Part shown: positions 21,372-31,682 of the stretch, in pieces
Layout: the number at the start of each line of letters is the position of its first letter
How positions within the stretch are numbered: position 1 is the first letter of the stretch
IMG/VR virus record: IMGVR_UViG_3300030102_007626
Coordinates: 99,572-155,669 of that record
Origin: a virus
Strand: one strand, 5' to 3'
Length of the DNA stretch: 56,098 nucleotides
Position numbers and translations under genes: made by a program
The notes under the pieces: model-generated
What the model saw: the letters and a program-made list of their open reading frames with translations, nothing else
Databases searched by the model: none
What the model was told of the DNA's origin: nothing

Positions 21372-24300
21372 ATGGCAACAGAAGTTAATATAGTAGACAC
21401 TGATAGTTTTGATCCACAAGGGTATAAAGATCAAGATAATAATTTAATTTCTTCCCAAGAAATTAATACTTCTTTTTCAATTAAAAGCTACATAGAATTA
21501 AATGTGTATAATTCTAATAATGAATTATTATTAAATGACCCATCTTTTTCTCAATACCGTATTATAAATGATGGACAATCTGCTTTAACTAATGAAGTAT
21601 CTAAAATTGAATTAGACCCTGAAAATGCTCTAATTAGTCTTGGCCTTAACCAGGGAGAATTTATAACATATTTTAATTTTCTTAATAAACAAATAGGATC
21701 AGAGTTTAAAAACTTATATATATCTGAGATATCTTCTGATAGAACAGAAATTAGATTAGATAGTAATGATCTTTCTAATGAAGACTTAACTAACCAAACT
21801 CTTGAACTTATACAACAAAGGGAAAATAGTGATTATTTTTTAGATTTTTATATAAATTTTGGTAGTAATCAACTTTATGTAGCTAATAATATTAGATTAG
21901 ATAATAGTGACCTATCAAACCCAACAATATTAATTAAATTATATAATCCTTTACCTTTAAATTTTAATTTAAAAGATGTTTTATGGATTGTAACTTTATT
22001 AGAAGAATCTAGAGCTTATAAAGTAAAATTTGAAGAAGAAGAAATAGAAATTAATAATAATAATGTAATAATTAGTGGGCCTAATTTTAATTTAGATATA
22101 AAAAATCAAGTAAATAATTCAACAGATTTACTTTCTTATACTAATTTAATTTCTACTAAACAATCAAGTTCTTTAGACCAAATAAATAATTTATTAAATA
22201 AAAAAGAAATTAGTATAAATGTAGATTATACACAATTTAAAGAATTTATACATTTTAGTTCAGCTCAAACTCGTTTAGAAAATTTTTATTATAAAATAGG
22301 ACTAATAGAAAATTATTCTTCCTCATTAGCTCTTTTAAATAATATAACCTCTTCAGTTAATACAAGTGGAAGTAAAGCGGTTTTTGAAAGTAAAATTAGT
22401 GATATAATTAAAAATTTTGATGGGTATGATTATTTTTTGTATTATGAAAGTAGTTCTATAGCATGGCCAAAAACAACTTCTACTAAACCTTACCAATTAG
22501 CTAAAATTAATAGTACAGCTGTAAATAATTGGTTTGGAAGTATAAATGAAAATAGTCCTTTATATGGTGGTTTAATACTTTCAGCTTCACTATTTGATAA
22601 TGAAAATAAAGATAACCTTAAATTTTCAATTCCTGAATATTTAAGAGATGATCCTGATAATACGCAATATGAATTATTTGTTGATATGGTTGCCCAACAT
22701 TATGATAATATTTGGATTTATTATAAAGAACTAACCCAAAAATATAATACTGATAATAGATTAAATCAAGGTATTTCAAAAGATATAGTTGCTGATGCTA
22801 TTAAAGAATTTGGAGTTAAATTATATCAAAATAATTTTTCAAATAATGACTTATATACAGCATTTTTAGGATTAACTCCAGATGGAGGATTATTTCCTTT
22901 CCCAAATATAACAGGTTCATTACCTACCCCATCAGGGTTTGAATATATAGATCAATTTATATCTGCTTCTAATGATAATATACCGTTAGATGATGTAAAT
23001 AAATCGTTATATAAACGAATTTATCACAACATACCATATTTATTAAAATCAAAGGGTACTTTACCTGGTTTGCGCGCTCTTATAACTTCTTATGGTATTC
23101 CTGATACTATATTAAGGATAAATGAATATGGAGGTAAAGATAAAATTAATGTAAATGATTGGGACCATTGGCAAAGGGAATTTAATTATGCTTTTTCAAC
23201 AACTGGAAGTAATTATATATCTTCTTCATGGGGAATAAATTCTTCTTTTACTCGTCCTTCTCCTTATAGTGCTCCAAGTGTTCCAAATCAAATAATGTTT
23301 AGATTTAAAACTAATGGGTTGCCTACTTCAAATATTCCACGATCACAAAGTTTATGGAGTGTAAGTGGGGCTCTTGGAGAAACCGCTTTAACTTTAAGAT
23401 ATACAAACTCAGCTTATATTAGTGGTTCTTATTCAGGTTCGATAATAGATCCTTATTACCAATATGCTCATTTAGATTTTTATCCTAATACAAATGATAC
23501 AACTCAAACAGCTAGTGTTTATTTACCCTTTTTTGATGGAGATTGGTGGTCTGTAGCTATAAGTAGAGATGATGATACATCAAGAAATTATACTTTAAAA
23601 TCAGCTAATAATATATATAAAGATGGAAATAATGGAACTACCTTAGGGTTTTACTCTAGTAGTGTTGTTAATTTTACAGGCACCCAACCTCAGGGATGGA
23701 GAAGAAATAATCATACAAGCCATTTTCCACCTCCTACTAATATATTGTCTAATTATACCCCTCTTTCGGGTTCTTATCAAGAAATTAGATATTATATGTC
23801 TCCTATAAATGATGAGGTATTTAGGGATTATGTAATGAATCCTTATTCAACTGAAGGTAATACTATAAATAGTTCACCTGAACAATTAGTTTTTAGAGCC
23901 CCATTAGGAGGAGAACTTTATACAGGATCAGTTTCAATCCACCCTAAAGTTACAGGATCATGGATTGCAACTCAATCATTTGCTAGTGATAGTAACTTTT
24001 ATTATAATACAACTCCTACATTTATACCTAATGTAGAAACATTTTTTGTTGATCAACCAATAGTAGGTATAAAAAATATAGTTGGAGATAAAATTAGAAT
24101 TGAAAATAATGTAATACCTGAGGGTAATACTTTATCACCTTATATGTCATTATCTCAAATGGCTAATATATCTCAAAGTTATACTCCTAACTTAAATTAT
24201 TTAGAAGTAGCATTTTCTCCACAAAATGAAGTAAATGAAGATATAATGAGTCAAATTGGATTTTTTGATATAGGAGAATATATTGGTGATCCAAGATTAA

Positions 24301-25106
24301 GATCTTCATCAGCTACTTCATATCCTGATTTAGATAATTTAAGAGATGAGTATTTTGAAAAATATACTAAAAATTATAATTTAAAAGATTTTGTACGTTT
24401 AATAAAGTTTTTTGATAATTCATTATTTAAAATGATTAAAGATTTTGTACCTGCACGTACAAGTCTTGCTTCGGGTATAGTTGTAAAACAACATTTACTT
24501 GAAAGAAATAAATATCCTCAACCACAATTATCATTTTCAAATCTTGAAATTAGTGGTACAATTAAACCTCAATGGGACAATTATAAAACAGGAAGTAAAA
24601 TAGTTAATGCTGTAGGAGGAACAGGAGGGGTATTTGATGTAGTTAATGGAACTCAATTCCATCCCTTAGGATCTTTAGGTAATGGCCCTAATAATAAGTT
24701 TAATATAACACAAAGTTGGAGTGAAACTGTTCCTACTTTATCTGGGTCTGCTATAAAAACTTACACAAACCAAGATGAATTTTATGATGGAATTTTTAGT
24801 GGATCTCAAATTACAGTATCAACTCAAGATTTAAATGCACATTGTAATAAATATAAAAAAGTTAGTTCAACAGGAATAATATATGCTGGAGTAAGAATAT
24901 ATAGTGGTAGTGATTATTTATATAGTGAATGGAGTAAAGATACTAACCATCCTACTAATGGGTATATTTCAATGTGGTATCAAAATAATAATGATACAAC
25001 TGTTCCACCTTTACCACCACAACCAATAGATGATTTTGTACCTGGATATGGATCAGGAGGAGAACCACCTGCAGACCCAACATCAGAAGAAGATACCAGA
25101 AATTAA
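21372..25106 (+). CDS. large tail structural protein with lectin-like domain
   Basis: A 1244-residue protein, the largest in the window. The N-terminal half mixes helix and strand. The segment LLKSKGTLPGLRALITSYGI (about residues 557-576) followed by PDTILRINEYGG is a box I recall from tail proteins of marine phages. It is followed by a region with LamG/concanavalin-like features (about 640-780: LRYTNSAYISGSYSG, WWSVAISRDDD). The C-terminus is Gly/Pro-rich. Likely a baseplate-attached fibre or wedge protein (gp7/gp10-like position) able to bind glycans. Confidence 0.6.
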   Translation: MATEVNIVDTDSFDPQGYKDQDNNLISSQEINTSFSIKSYIELNVYNSNNELLLNDPSFSQYRIINDGQSALTNEVSKIELDPENALISLGLNQGEFITYFNFLNKQIGSEFKNLYISEISSDRTEIRLDSNDLSNEDLTNQTLELIQQRENSDYFLDFYINFGSNQLYVANNIRLDNSDLSNPTILIKLYNPLPLNFNLKDVLWIVTLLEESRAYKVKFEEEEIEINNNNVIISGPNFNLDIKNQVNNSTDLLSYTNLISTKQSSSLDQINNLLNKKEISINVDYTQFKEFIHFSSAQTRLENFYYKIGLIENYSSSLALLNNITSSVNTSGSKAVFESKISDIIKNFDGYDYFLYYESSSIAWPKTTSTKPYQLAKINSTAVNNWFGSINENSPLYGGLILSASLFDNENKDNLKFSIPEYLRDDPDNTQYELFVDMVAQHYDNIWIYYKELTQKYNTDNRLNQGISKDIVADAIKEFGVKLYQNNFSNNDLYTAFLGLTPDGGLFPFPNITGSLPTPSGFEYIDQFISASNDNIPLDDVNKSLYKRIYHNIPYLLKSKGTLPGLRALITSYGIPDTILRINEYGGKDKINVNDWDHWQREFNYAFSTTGSNYISSSWGINSSFTRPSPYSAPSVPNQIMFRFKTNGLPTSNIPRSQSLWSVSGALGETALTLRYTNSAYISGSYSGSIIDPYYQYAHLDFYPNTNDTTQTASVYLPFFDGDWWSVAISRDDDTSRNYTLKSANNIYKDGNNGTTLGFYSSSVVNFTGTQPQGWRRNNHTSHFPPPTNILSNYTPLSGSYQEIRYYMSPINDEVFRDYVMNPYSTEGNTINSSPEQLVFRAPLGGELYTGSVSIHPKVTGSWIATQSFASDSNFYYNTTPTFIPNVETFFVDQPIVGIKNIVGDKIRIENNVIPEGNTLSPYMSLSQMANISQSYTPNLNYLEVAFSPQNEVNEDIMSQIGFFDIGEYIGDPRLRSSSATSYPDLDNLRDEYFEKYTKNYNLKDFVRLIKFFDNSLFKMIKDFVPARTSLASGIVVKQHLLERNKYPQPQLSFSNLEISGTIKPQWDNYKTGSKIVNAVGGTGGVFDVVNGTQFHPLGSLGNGPNNKFNITQSWSETVPTLSGSAIKTYTNQDEFYDGIFSGSQITVSTQDLNAHCNKYKKVSSTGIIYAGVRIYSGSDYLYSEWSKDTNHPTNGYISMWYQNNNDTTVPPLPPQPIDDFVPGYGSGGEPPADPTSEEDTRN

Positions 25107-25118
25107 AATTTTAAAATT

Positions 25119-27611
25119 ATGGCTACAGAAGGAGTTAGATATATAAAAATAGCTAAAATTGATAGAAGTGGAATAGACCAAACTAATATTCTCCAATCTT
25201 TAACAGAAATTACTATACCTTTTAGTACTGGTGATATTACTTATAATGTTATAACTATAACCGAAAAACCAACATTCTTTTTATATAGTGTCCCTTATAC
25301 AAATGTTGAATGGGCAGATAGAGCAGACTTAAAATATAATTTTACTGGATCAATTACTACTTCATCTCTTGAACTTACACCTGTTGGTGTTACCACCCCA
25401 TCGGGTCTTGGAATAGGAATTGTACCTATTGTTTCTGCCGAAACAGACCCTCAAAATTTTTATAATAGTACTACCGAAGAATTAGTTTTAAAAACTTACC
25501 CACAAAAACCCCTTCATATTATAGTAACTGGAAGTTACTCTAACTCAGGAGGAACAAGTCAAAAGGTAGCAATATTTGTAAACGAATCTCCTCTTGTTAA
25601 CCCAAACAATAGTATATTTTTAGAGGGAATGCATAAACTAGATGAACAAACTATTTCAGGTGGTTCTATAGGAGCAAATTTAAATTTAAGATGTGATTAT
25701 ACCTCTTCAATACCTGGTACTAGAATTATTGTACATGCAAGAAATGCAAGTTTTAGTACTACAATAGGATCATTTACAGGCTCTCAAATTTTTATAACTT
25801 CTTCAGATGCTATAGGTTCTAATGTAGGAACTGTTCCTGAACCAAATTTTGGTTCAAATGATTTCTTTAGAGATATAGATTGTCAACCATTATATAATAA
25901 TGTAGATACAAACAGAAGACATAATAAATTTATGGATATAGATTATTCTTCTGGTATAACAGAACCTTCTAATTTTGAATTATTAATAAGCGGTAGTGCA
26001 CTTAGAGCAGAAGTTCAAATATCAAATTATACAACACGAAGACATGTAATACCACGTTATGAAGGTTCTAAATCAACTTCCCAAAAATTAAATACTTGGT
26101 CAAAAGGTGATGAAGGTACTTATGGTAAATCACCAACTGCTGAAAGTTTAAAAAGAATGGTTATTTATACTAATGAAGAAACTTTTGGAATATCAGGTTG
26201 GCCCCCAGAAAGAATGAATGCTTCTACTGTTGCTATTAAATACTTAATTGATGAAAATGGAGACGTAAAAATACCAAATACATCACAAAATTCATTAGAA
26301 GATGTACAGGGTACATTTCAAACAGGTGAAAGAGTTTTAATTAGTTCTAGAAAACCTGGAAGTGGAGAAGAAACAGCTTATAGAAAAATAATTAGAGGTG
26401 GAGCAAGAATTGAACCAATTTTATATACTCAAAGTGGTAGTTTACCTAACGTTCATTGGGAAACAGGAAATAATGTAATACAATTTGATAATATTGACCC
26501 ATCAAACCCAGGATCCTTTACTAATGTTGAAGGAAGGTATAATAAAGCAGATACTCAAGCATTTAGTTTAAGTATTACTAATGCTCAAAATGCTGTTGAA
26601 TTTTCTTCAACTGTTTTAGGTACAAATTTATCAACTTTTGCAGGAATTGGCTCTTCAGCATATACTGTTACATCTGCTGTAGTAAATGAGGGTTTAGATT
26701 TAATTATAGGAACTAAAATAATTTTTAGACAAACCAATCAAGACCCTACAGATAGTGTAAATATGAATGTTTCTATAAAAAAAGTAGACTCTTCAGGAAA
26801 TAATGAAGAAATTCTTTATGCTAAAAACTATCTTGGAGGAATAAGTAATAATACTTATACTATTTATGCTCCTAAAATAGATGATACTTTTGTTGAACTA
26901 GAATCATTTTCTAATGGCACAGGAACAGGGCAGGGTTTTATAACTATTTCATCTGCTAATCTTGAAGTTGGAGATAAAATTTTTATTTTTGTAGGCTCTA
27001 GTTTATTTGGATCAGATACTTACACCGTATTTCCAAATTCTCAATTTATTGTTCAACAAAATCCTCCATCCTTACCTTCTATTAATATTCCATCCCCTTT
27101 TAATCAAAATCAATTATGGGAGTTTTATTATGAAAATAATACTCGAAATGTAATAACATCTTCAAATGCAGGTTTAATACAAAGTTTTGAAAACTTAAAA
27201 ATAAAACAAAAACATCTTACAAATTCAGGATTTAATACAGTTGCTTTACCTTTTACTATTAAAAAGGGAGATGAATTTAGATTTGAAGGAGATGAAAGAT
27301 TTACTTTTATGGTAAAAAAAGTATATGGACCTTCTACTGATGGAAATGGTAGACTAACTCAAACAGGATCAATTGAAGTACATTTAAATTCCCCTTTACC
27401 TATAAGTGCAAGTTTAAATAATCAATTTAATTTAGATCATTTTCTTATTAGAAGATATGTTGATGATGCCTCACAAGTTATTATAGAAGGTTTTAAACCT
27501 ATAGGATCAGAAGGACCACATATTGTCACCCCAGAATTTTCAGTTCCAAAACTAAACAAAAGTATAGATGAATATATTACGATTCTTACTGAAAAGAACT
27601 TGCTTTCGTAA
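25119..27611 (+). CDS. large tail/fibre structural protein
   Basis: An 830-residue, Ser/Thr/Asn/Gly-rich beta protein without signal peptide or coiled coil. Its pattern of many short strands fits a fibre or baseplate-periphery protein. It directly follows the 1244-residue protein in the same operon. No specific family is recognised; structural assignment is from composition and context. Confidence 0.6.
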   Translation: MATEGVRYIKIAKIDRSGIDQTNILQSLTEITIPFSTGDITYNVITITEKPTFFLYSVPYTNVEWADRADLKYNFTGSITTSSLELTPVGVTTPSGLGIGIVPIVSAETDPQNFYNSTTEELVLKTYPQKPLHIIVTGSYSNSGGTSQKVAIFVNESPLVNPNNSIFLEGMHKLDEQTISGGSIGANLNLRCDYTSSIPGTRIIVHARNASFSTTIGSFTGSQIFITSSDAIGSNVGTVPEPNFGSNDFFRDIDCQPLYNNVDTNRRHNKFMDIDYSSGITEPSNFELLISGSALRAEVQISNYTTRRHVIPRYEGSKSTSQKLNTWSKGDEGTYGKSPTAESLKRMVIYTNEETFGISGWPPERMNASTVAIKYLIDENGDVKIPNTSQNSLEDVQGTFQTGERVLISSRKPGSGEETAYRKIIRGGARIEPILYTQSGSLPNVHWETGNNVIQFDNIDPSNPGSFTNVEGRYNKADTQAFSLSITNAQNAVEFSSTVLGTNLSTFAGIGSSAYTVTSAVVNEGLDLIIGTKIIFRQTNQDPTDSVNMNVSIKKVDSSGNNEEILYAKNYLGGISNNTYTIYAPKIDDTFVELESFSNGTGTGQGFITISSANLEVGDKIFIFVGSSLFGSDTYTVFPNSQFIVQQNPPSLPSINIPSPFNQNQLWEFYYENNTRNVITSSNAGLIQSFENLKIKQKHLTNSGFNTVALPFTIKKGDEFRFEGDERFTFMVKKVYGPSTDGNGRLTQTGSIEVHLNSPLPISASLNNQFNLDHFLIRRYVDDASQVIIEGFKPIGSEGPHIVTPEFSVPKLNKSIDEYITILTEKNLLS

Positions 27612-27643
27612 TATTTATTAGTATATTGCAATAATAATTAAAA
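27610..27643 (+). promoter_or_regulatory. composite AATATTTATTA plus early-like element
   Basis: An AATATTTATTA word overlapping the previous stop is followed by AGTATATTGCAATAAT and AATTAAAA, a diverged copy of the early motif, 6 bp before the start at 27650. It may be active in two phases; this is only a resemblance. Confidence 0.35.
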
Positions 27644-27649
27644 CATAAA

Positions 27650-28312
27650 ATGGGATATTTAAATAACCAAGTCATAACAGTTGACGCTATATTAACAAAA
27701 AAAGGAAGAGAACTATTAGCTAAAAATGATGGCTCTTTTCAGATTACACAATTTGCTTTAGCAGATGATGAAATAGATTATACTCTTTATAACCCAACAC
27801 ACCCTTCAGGATCAACATTTTATGGAGAAGCAATTGAAAATATGCCATTACTTGAGGCATTTCCAATTGAAACTCAAATAATGAAATATAAGTTAGCTAC
27901 TTTACCTCGTGGAACAGCTAAATTACCTGTACTTGATTTAGGTTATTCTGGCATTACATTAAAACAAGGTGCTTCACTTGCGATAACACCTCAAACATTA
28001 AACTTTTTAGGAAATGCTACTGCATTTGAAACTAGTGGATATTCAGCTACAATTTCAGATGTAAGATTAATGTCTACATTTAATGGTATTGGAATTAATA
28101 CAGACGCAGCCCAATCAGCAAATACCTCTACTACTACATTAGGAACTAACGTTTCAAGAACAGTAATTGGTTCTCAAATAAATTTAAGAGCAACAACTGT
28201 AAATACTTTATTTGGAACTAATTCTACATTATCTACAACAATTACATTTGTAGGTTTAGACAGTGGGGCAAGATTAACTATTCCTGTAACTATTAATAAA
28301 ATAAATACTTAA
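27650..28312 (+). CDS. virion structural protein of T4-like marine phages
   Basis: A 220-residue protein. The N-terminus (VDAILTKKGRELLAKNDGSF, then FALADDEIDY) is a box I recognise from structural proteins near the tail genes of marine T4-like phages. The C-terminal two-thirds is Thr/Asn/Gly-rich and beta-structured. Likely a fibre, collar or baseplate component. Member of the 27650-30274 group with the two paralogues that follow. Confidence 0.65.
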   Translation: MGYLNNQVITVDAILTKKGRELLAKNDGSFQITQFALADDEIDYTLYNPTHPSGSTFYGEAIENMPLLEAFPIETQIMKYKLATLPRGTAKLPVLDLGYSGITLKQGASLAITPQTLNFLGNATAFETSGYSATISDVRLMSTFNGIGINTDAAQSANTSTTTLGTNVSRTVIGSQINLRATTVNTLFGTNSTLSTTITFVGLDSGARLTIPVTINKINT

Positions 28313-28322
28313 AAAATAAATT

Positions 28323-29336
28323 ATGTCATTTAAAAGACTTGACGCAGAAGATTTTGTAGTAAGTAGTGATTCAATTACTTCTACTTTATGGTCAACAGAG
28401 TCACCTACATTATCTCAATTTTTTACATCTTCTACTCAAATTGCCGGATCATCAGGTGATTATTATTTATCAGTTTACCAAGCCGATGTTACTAGTGCAA
28501 CATCACAAACTCAATTTGAAATTGCTTATGCCGATTCTAAAGGAAGTGGTAGTATATTGTATAATAGTGCCGTTCCATCTAAATCCCCTTCATTAACTAA
28601 TTTTGGTCAATATAGATCAATGATATTAGAAGATGAAAATAAAAATTTTATTTTTGGTTCTAGTACTAATATACATACAGCAGATAATTACTGGGTAATT
28701 AGTATTGACAGAGCAAGATATAAAGAACAACTATTTGCTGGATCCTTAAACTTAAAATTATCAGGTTCAAATGGTGAAATTAATTTAACAGATGATTCAA
28801 AAGATAACCCTATTAATAGATTTTTAGGATCTTCTAAATTTTACCAACTAATTTCAGGATCAAACGGTACAGCAGGTACATTAGCAAATAGTGGATATGT
28901 ACCAGGGTCTGGATCTTATGGACTAGTATTTCCTGAATTAGGAACAATTTTATTAAATCCTCAAGCAATTTCCCAATCTATTCATGTAGATGCAGTAAGA
29001 ACTTCTACTGCAATATCAGTAAATAATAAAAAATTAGTTGACTCCATAATTCTAGGAAAATCTTTCCAATTAAATTCAGAGGAAACTATTACTTCTGATT
29101 ATATATTTGTTAGGTCTAGAAATAGTGAATTTAATTATTCTGAAAACCCTTCTTTTATATCAGGATCAACTGGAGAAGTAATATACAATGAATTTATTAA
29201 TCACCCTCAAGTATATGCTACTACTGTAGGAATGTATAATGACAGTAATGAATTATTAGCTGTAGCTAAATTATCAAGACCTTTATTAAAGGATTTTACA
29301 AAAGAGTCTCTTGTTAGAGTTAAATTAGATTTTTAA
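28323..29336 (+). CDS. virion structural protein, paralogue A
   Basis: A 337-residue beta-rich protein. Its end (SEFNYSENPSFISGSTGEV, YATTVGMYNDSNELLAVAKL) is clearly related to the end of the next gene's product, so the two are paralogues. They end within hydrophobic strands typical of virion subunits. It probably assembles with 27650 and 29342. Confidence 0.65.
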   Translation: MSFKRLDAEDFVVSSDSITSTLWSTESPTLSQFFTSSTQIAGSSGDYYLSVYQADVTSATSQTQFEIAYADSKGSGSILYNSAVPSKSPSLTNFGQYRSMILEDENKNFIFGSSTNIHTADNYWVISIDRARYKEQLFAGSLNLKLSGSNGEINLTDDSKDNPINRFLGSSKFYQLISGSNGTAGTLANSGYVPGSGSYGLVFPELGTILLNPQAISQSIHVDAVRTSTAISVNNKKLVDSIILGKSFQLNSEETITSDYIFVRSRNSEFNYSENPSFISGSTGEVIYNEFINHPQVYATTVGMYNDSNELLAVAKLSRPLLKDFTKESLVRVKLDF

Positions 29337-29341
29337 GATGA

Positions 29342-30274
29342 ATGAGTATTTACAAACCATTTACCACCTCAGATATAATTGTTACTCCATTTGAAGTAAA
29401 TAAATCTTTTACTTTTAAAGGAAATTCTGAATTTACAGCATCTAATGTTGGAATAGATAGATATATAGGAAGAGATCGTGGGGTACTTTTTCAAACCTCT
29501 AGCTTTAGTTTCCCTACAGGTTTAGTTTCAACCCAATATGAATCATTAGTATATAATTCTATAAAAAATCTATATTATTCTAATTTTCTAGGAAATATAT
29601 CAGGTTCTTTAGCAAATACTGCTTCTTTTAATATTGATGGAACTATAACAGGTCCTGCTTCTACACCAAATTATTATAATTATTTATCTACTACTTTAAC
29701 CCAATCTAGATTTTTCCCCACATCACCATCGACTAAAGTATTAGTTTTTTCTATTCCATCTAATTTATATGGTGAGCATATTAAACCTGGATCTTTTATT
29801 TTAGAATGTAATGAAGATGCTTCAAGTTGGGAAACAAATGCTACTGTAACTGATGATGGAAATGGTAATCTACTCTCAGCTAGCATTAATGTAGGTAATA
29901 TAATTTATGAACATGGTATGGTGATATTAACCCAACAAGAATGGGGGGTTAATGCTAATGATTTAGAAAATATGAGGGATGGATTAAATACAACCTGTTC
30001 ATTTACAAGTACAACTACCATCTATGAATCACAATATAAATGCACATTACGCCAAAATGAATTTAACTTTACACAAAACCCTACAATAATATCAGGAAGT
30101 TCTTCAGATAGTACTTTATATGATTTTGCTACAGGTTCATATTTTACTCCATATATAACTACAGTAGGACTATATAATAATGCTAAAGAGTTAATTGCGG
30201 TAGCAAAATTAGCCCAACCCCTCCCAATTTCCCAAGTTACGGATACATCAATTCTTGTTAACTTAGACTTATAA
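29342..30274 (+). CDS. virion structural protein, paralogue B
   Basis: A 310-residue protein, 5 bp behind its paralogue. The shared C-terminal region reads NEFNFTQNPTIISGSSSDS, YITTVGLYNNAKELIAVAKL here, against the matching segment of paralogue A. N-terminal parts differ more, as expected when two related subunits occupy different places in one structure. Role inferred as neck, fibre or baseplate periphery. Confidence 0.65.
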   Translation: MSIYKPFTTSDIIVTPFEVNKSFTFKGNSEFTASNVGIDRYIGRDRGVLFQTSSFSFPTGLVSTQYESLVYNSIKNLYYSNFLGNISGSLANTASFNIDGTITGPASTPNYYNYLSTTLTQSRFFPTSPSTKVLVFSIPSNLYGEHIKPGSFILECNEDASSWETNATVTDDGNGNLLSASINVGNIIYEHGMVILTQQEWGVNANDLENMRDGLNTTCSFTSTTTIYESQYKCTLRQNEFNFTQNPTIISGSSSDSTLYDFATGSYFTPYITTVGLYNNAKELIAVAKLAQPLPISQVTDTSILVNLDL

Positions 30275-30278
30275 AATC

Positions 30279-30725
30279 ATGAACTGGACATACAATAAAA
30301 AACAAATTGAGGATCTTTCTCATTTTCCAAATAATACTTACGGATTTATTTATAAAATAACTCATATTCCTACCAATAAATCTTATATTGGTAAAAAAGT
30401 ACTATTTCATAATCGTAAAGTAAAACTAACTAAAAAAGATTTAGCCCTATACGAAGGTGTAGTAGGTAGAAAACCTGCCTATAAAATTGCTACTAAAGAA
30501 TCAGACTGGAAAACATATTGGGGATCAAACAAACCACTTTTAGAAATATTAAAATCAGAACCTCAAGAAAATTTTACTAGAGAAATTTTAAAATTTGCAT
30601 CAACAAAAAAATTATTAACATATTACGAAACACAAGTTTTATTTGTATATAGAGTTTTAGAAGAACCTGAAATGTATTATAATGATAATATTTTAGGTAA
30701 GTTTTTTAGAAAAGATTTTGAGTAG
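30279..30725 (+). CDS. GIY-YIG-type nuclease-like protein
   Basis: A 148-residue protein. GFIYKITHIPTNKSYIGKK (residues 23-41) corresponds to the GIY...YIG core, with the usual following Lys/Arg-rich stretch. Further on, TYWGSNKPLLEIL, ENFTREILKFAST and the Glu of TYYETQV fit the later GIY-YIG elements, including the catalytic Glu. No DNA-binding module is attached, so it is more like a stand-alone phage nuclease than a typical homing enzyme. It starts 4 bp after the structural genes and before the primase. Confidence 0.65.
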   Translation: MNWTYNKKQIEDLSHFPNNTYGFIYKITHIPTNKSYIGKKVLFHNRKVKLTKKDLALYEGVVGRKPAYKIATKESDWKTYWGSNKPLLEILKSEPQENFTREILKFASTKKLLTYYETQVLFVYRVLEEPEMYYNDNILGKFFRKDFE

Positions 30726-30752
30726 TCAAATCTATTTCATACATTATCTAAT

Positions 30753-31682
30753 ATGGTAAATGAACTACTAGTTAATCTAGTAAATAAGGTTTTAGGTCGA
30801 GGAAAACGTACTGCAAGAGGTAATCAAGCTTATACTTGTCCCTTTTGCCATCATCATAAACCAAAATTAGAAGTTAATTTTACTGAAAATAAAAAAGGAA
30901 TTAATTTATGGCAATGTTGGGTATGTGGTAAAAAAGGTAAAACTGTAAAAAGTTTATTTAAGCAATTAAAAGTATCATCTGATTATTATCAACAACTAGG
31001 TAAATTAGTAAAAAATATATCTGATGAAAATTTTATTTCTACAAAAGTTGAACAATTAAAACTACCTAAAGAATTTAAAAAATTTGTAAATAATAAAGAT
31101 ATTATAGCAAAACATGCTTATTCTTATTTAAAAAAAAGAAATATAACAACACAAGATATTTTAAAATATAATATAGGATATTGTGATTATGGACGATATT
31201 CAAATATGATTATTATACCTTCATATGATGAATATGGTAAATTAAATTATTTTACCGCAAGATCATTTGAAAAAGATCCTTATATAAAATACCGTAATCC
31301 TGATGCTTCACGCGATATTATACCGTTTGAATTATTTATTAATTGGGATTTACCTATTATATTATGTGAAGGACCTTTTGATGCTATAGCTATTAAACGT
31401 AATGTTATACCATTATTTGGTAAAAACATACAACCTAGTTTAATGAAAAAACTAGTTGAATCTAAAGTAGAAAAAATATATATTGCTTTAGATAATGACG
31501 CAATAAAACAAGCTTTAAAGTTTTGTGAACAACTTTTAAATGTTGGAAAAGAAGTTTATTTTGTTGAATTACAAGGGAAAGACCCAAGTGAGTTAGGTTT
31601 TAAAAAATTCACTAAATTAATACAAACAGTTACTCCATTAACTCAATATTCACTTATGGAGAAAAAATTATCTCTAATATGA
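30753..31682 (+). CDS. DNA primase, gp61/DnaG-like
   Basis: A 309-residue primase. The N-terminal zinc-binding domain has CPFC (Cys29, Cys32) and CWVC (Cys55, Cys58). The TOPRIM domain has CEGPFDAIA (Glu206) and ALDND (Asp247, Asp249), the metal-binding acidic residues. It would synthesise RNA primers for lagging-strand replication in complex with the replicative helicase. Typical gp61-class length. It overlaps the next gene by 4 bp. Its position between tail and internal-protein genes is unusual compared with T4. Confidence 0.85.
   Translation: MVNELLVNLVNKVLGRGKRTARGNQAYTCPFCHHHKPKLEVNFTENKKGINLWQCWVCGKKGKTVKSLFKQLKVSSDYYQQLGKLVKNISDENFISTKVEQLKLPKEFKKFVNNKDIIAKHAYSYLKKRNITTQDILKYNIGYCDYGRYSNMIIIPSYDEYGKLNYFTARSFEKDPYIKYRNPDASRDIIPFELFINWDLPIILCEGPFDAIAIKRNVIPLFGKNIQPSLMKKLVESKVEKIYIALDNDAIKQALKFCEQLLNVGKEVYFVELQGKDPSELGFKKFTKLIQTVTPLTQYSLMEKKLSLI

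Noticed and set aside
28366-28596. Leu/His-rich + strand frame inside gene 28323
   Set aside because: Shadow frame with composition of out-of-frame AT-rich DNA; the overlapping structural gene has clear paralogy support.
30279-30725. Homing endonuclease with intron
   Set aside because: No split gene or intron-like sequence flanks the GIY-YIG protein, and it lacks an added DNA-binding domain; neighbouring genes are intact.
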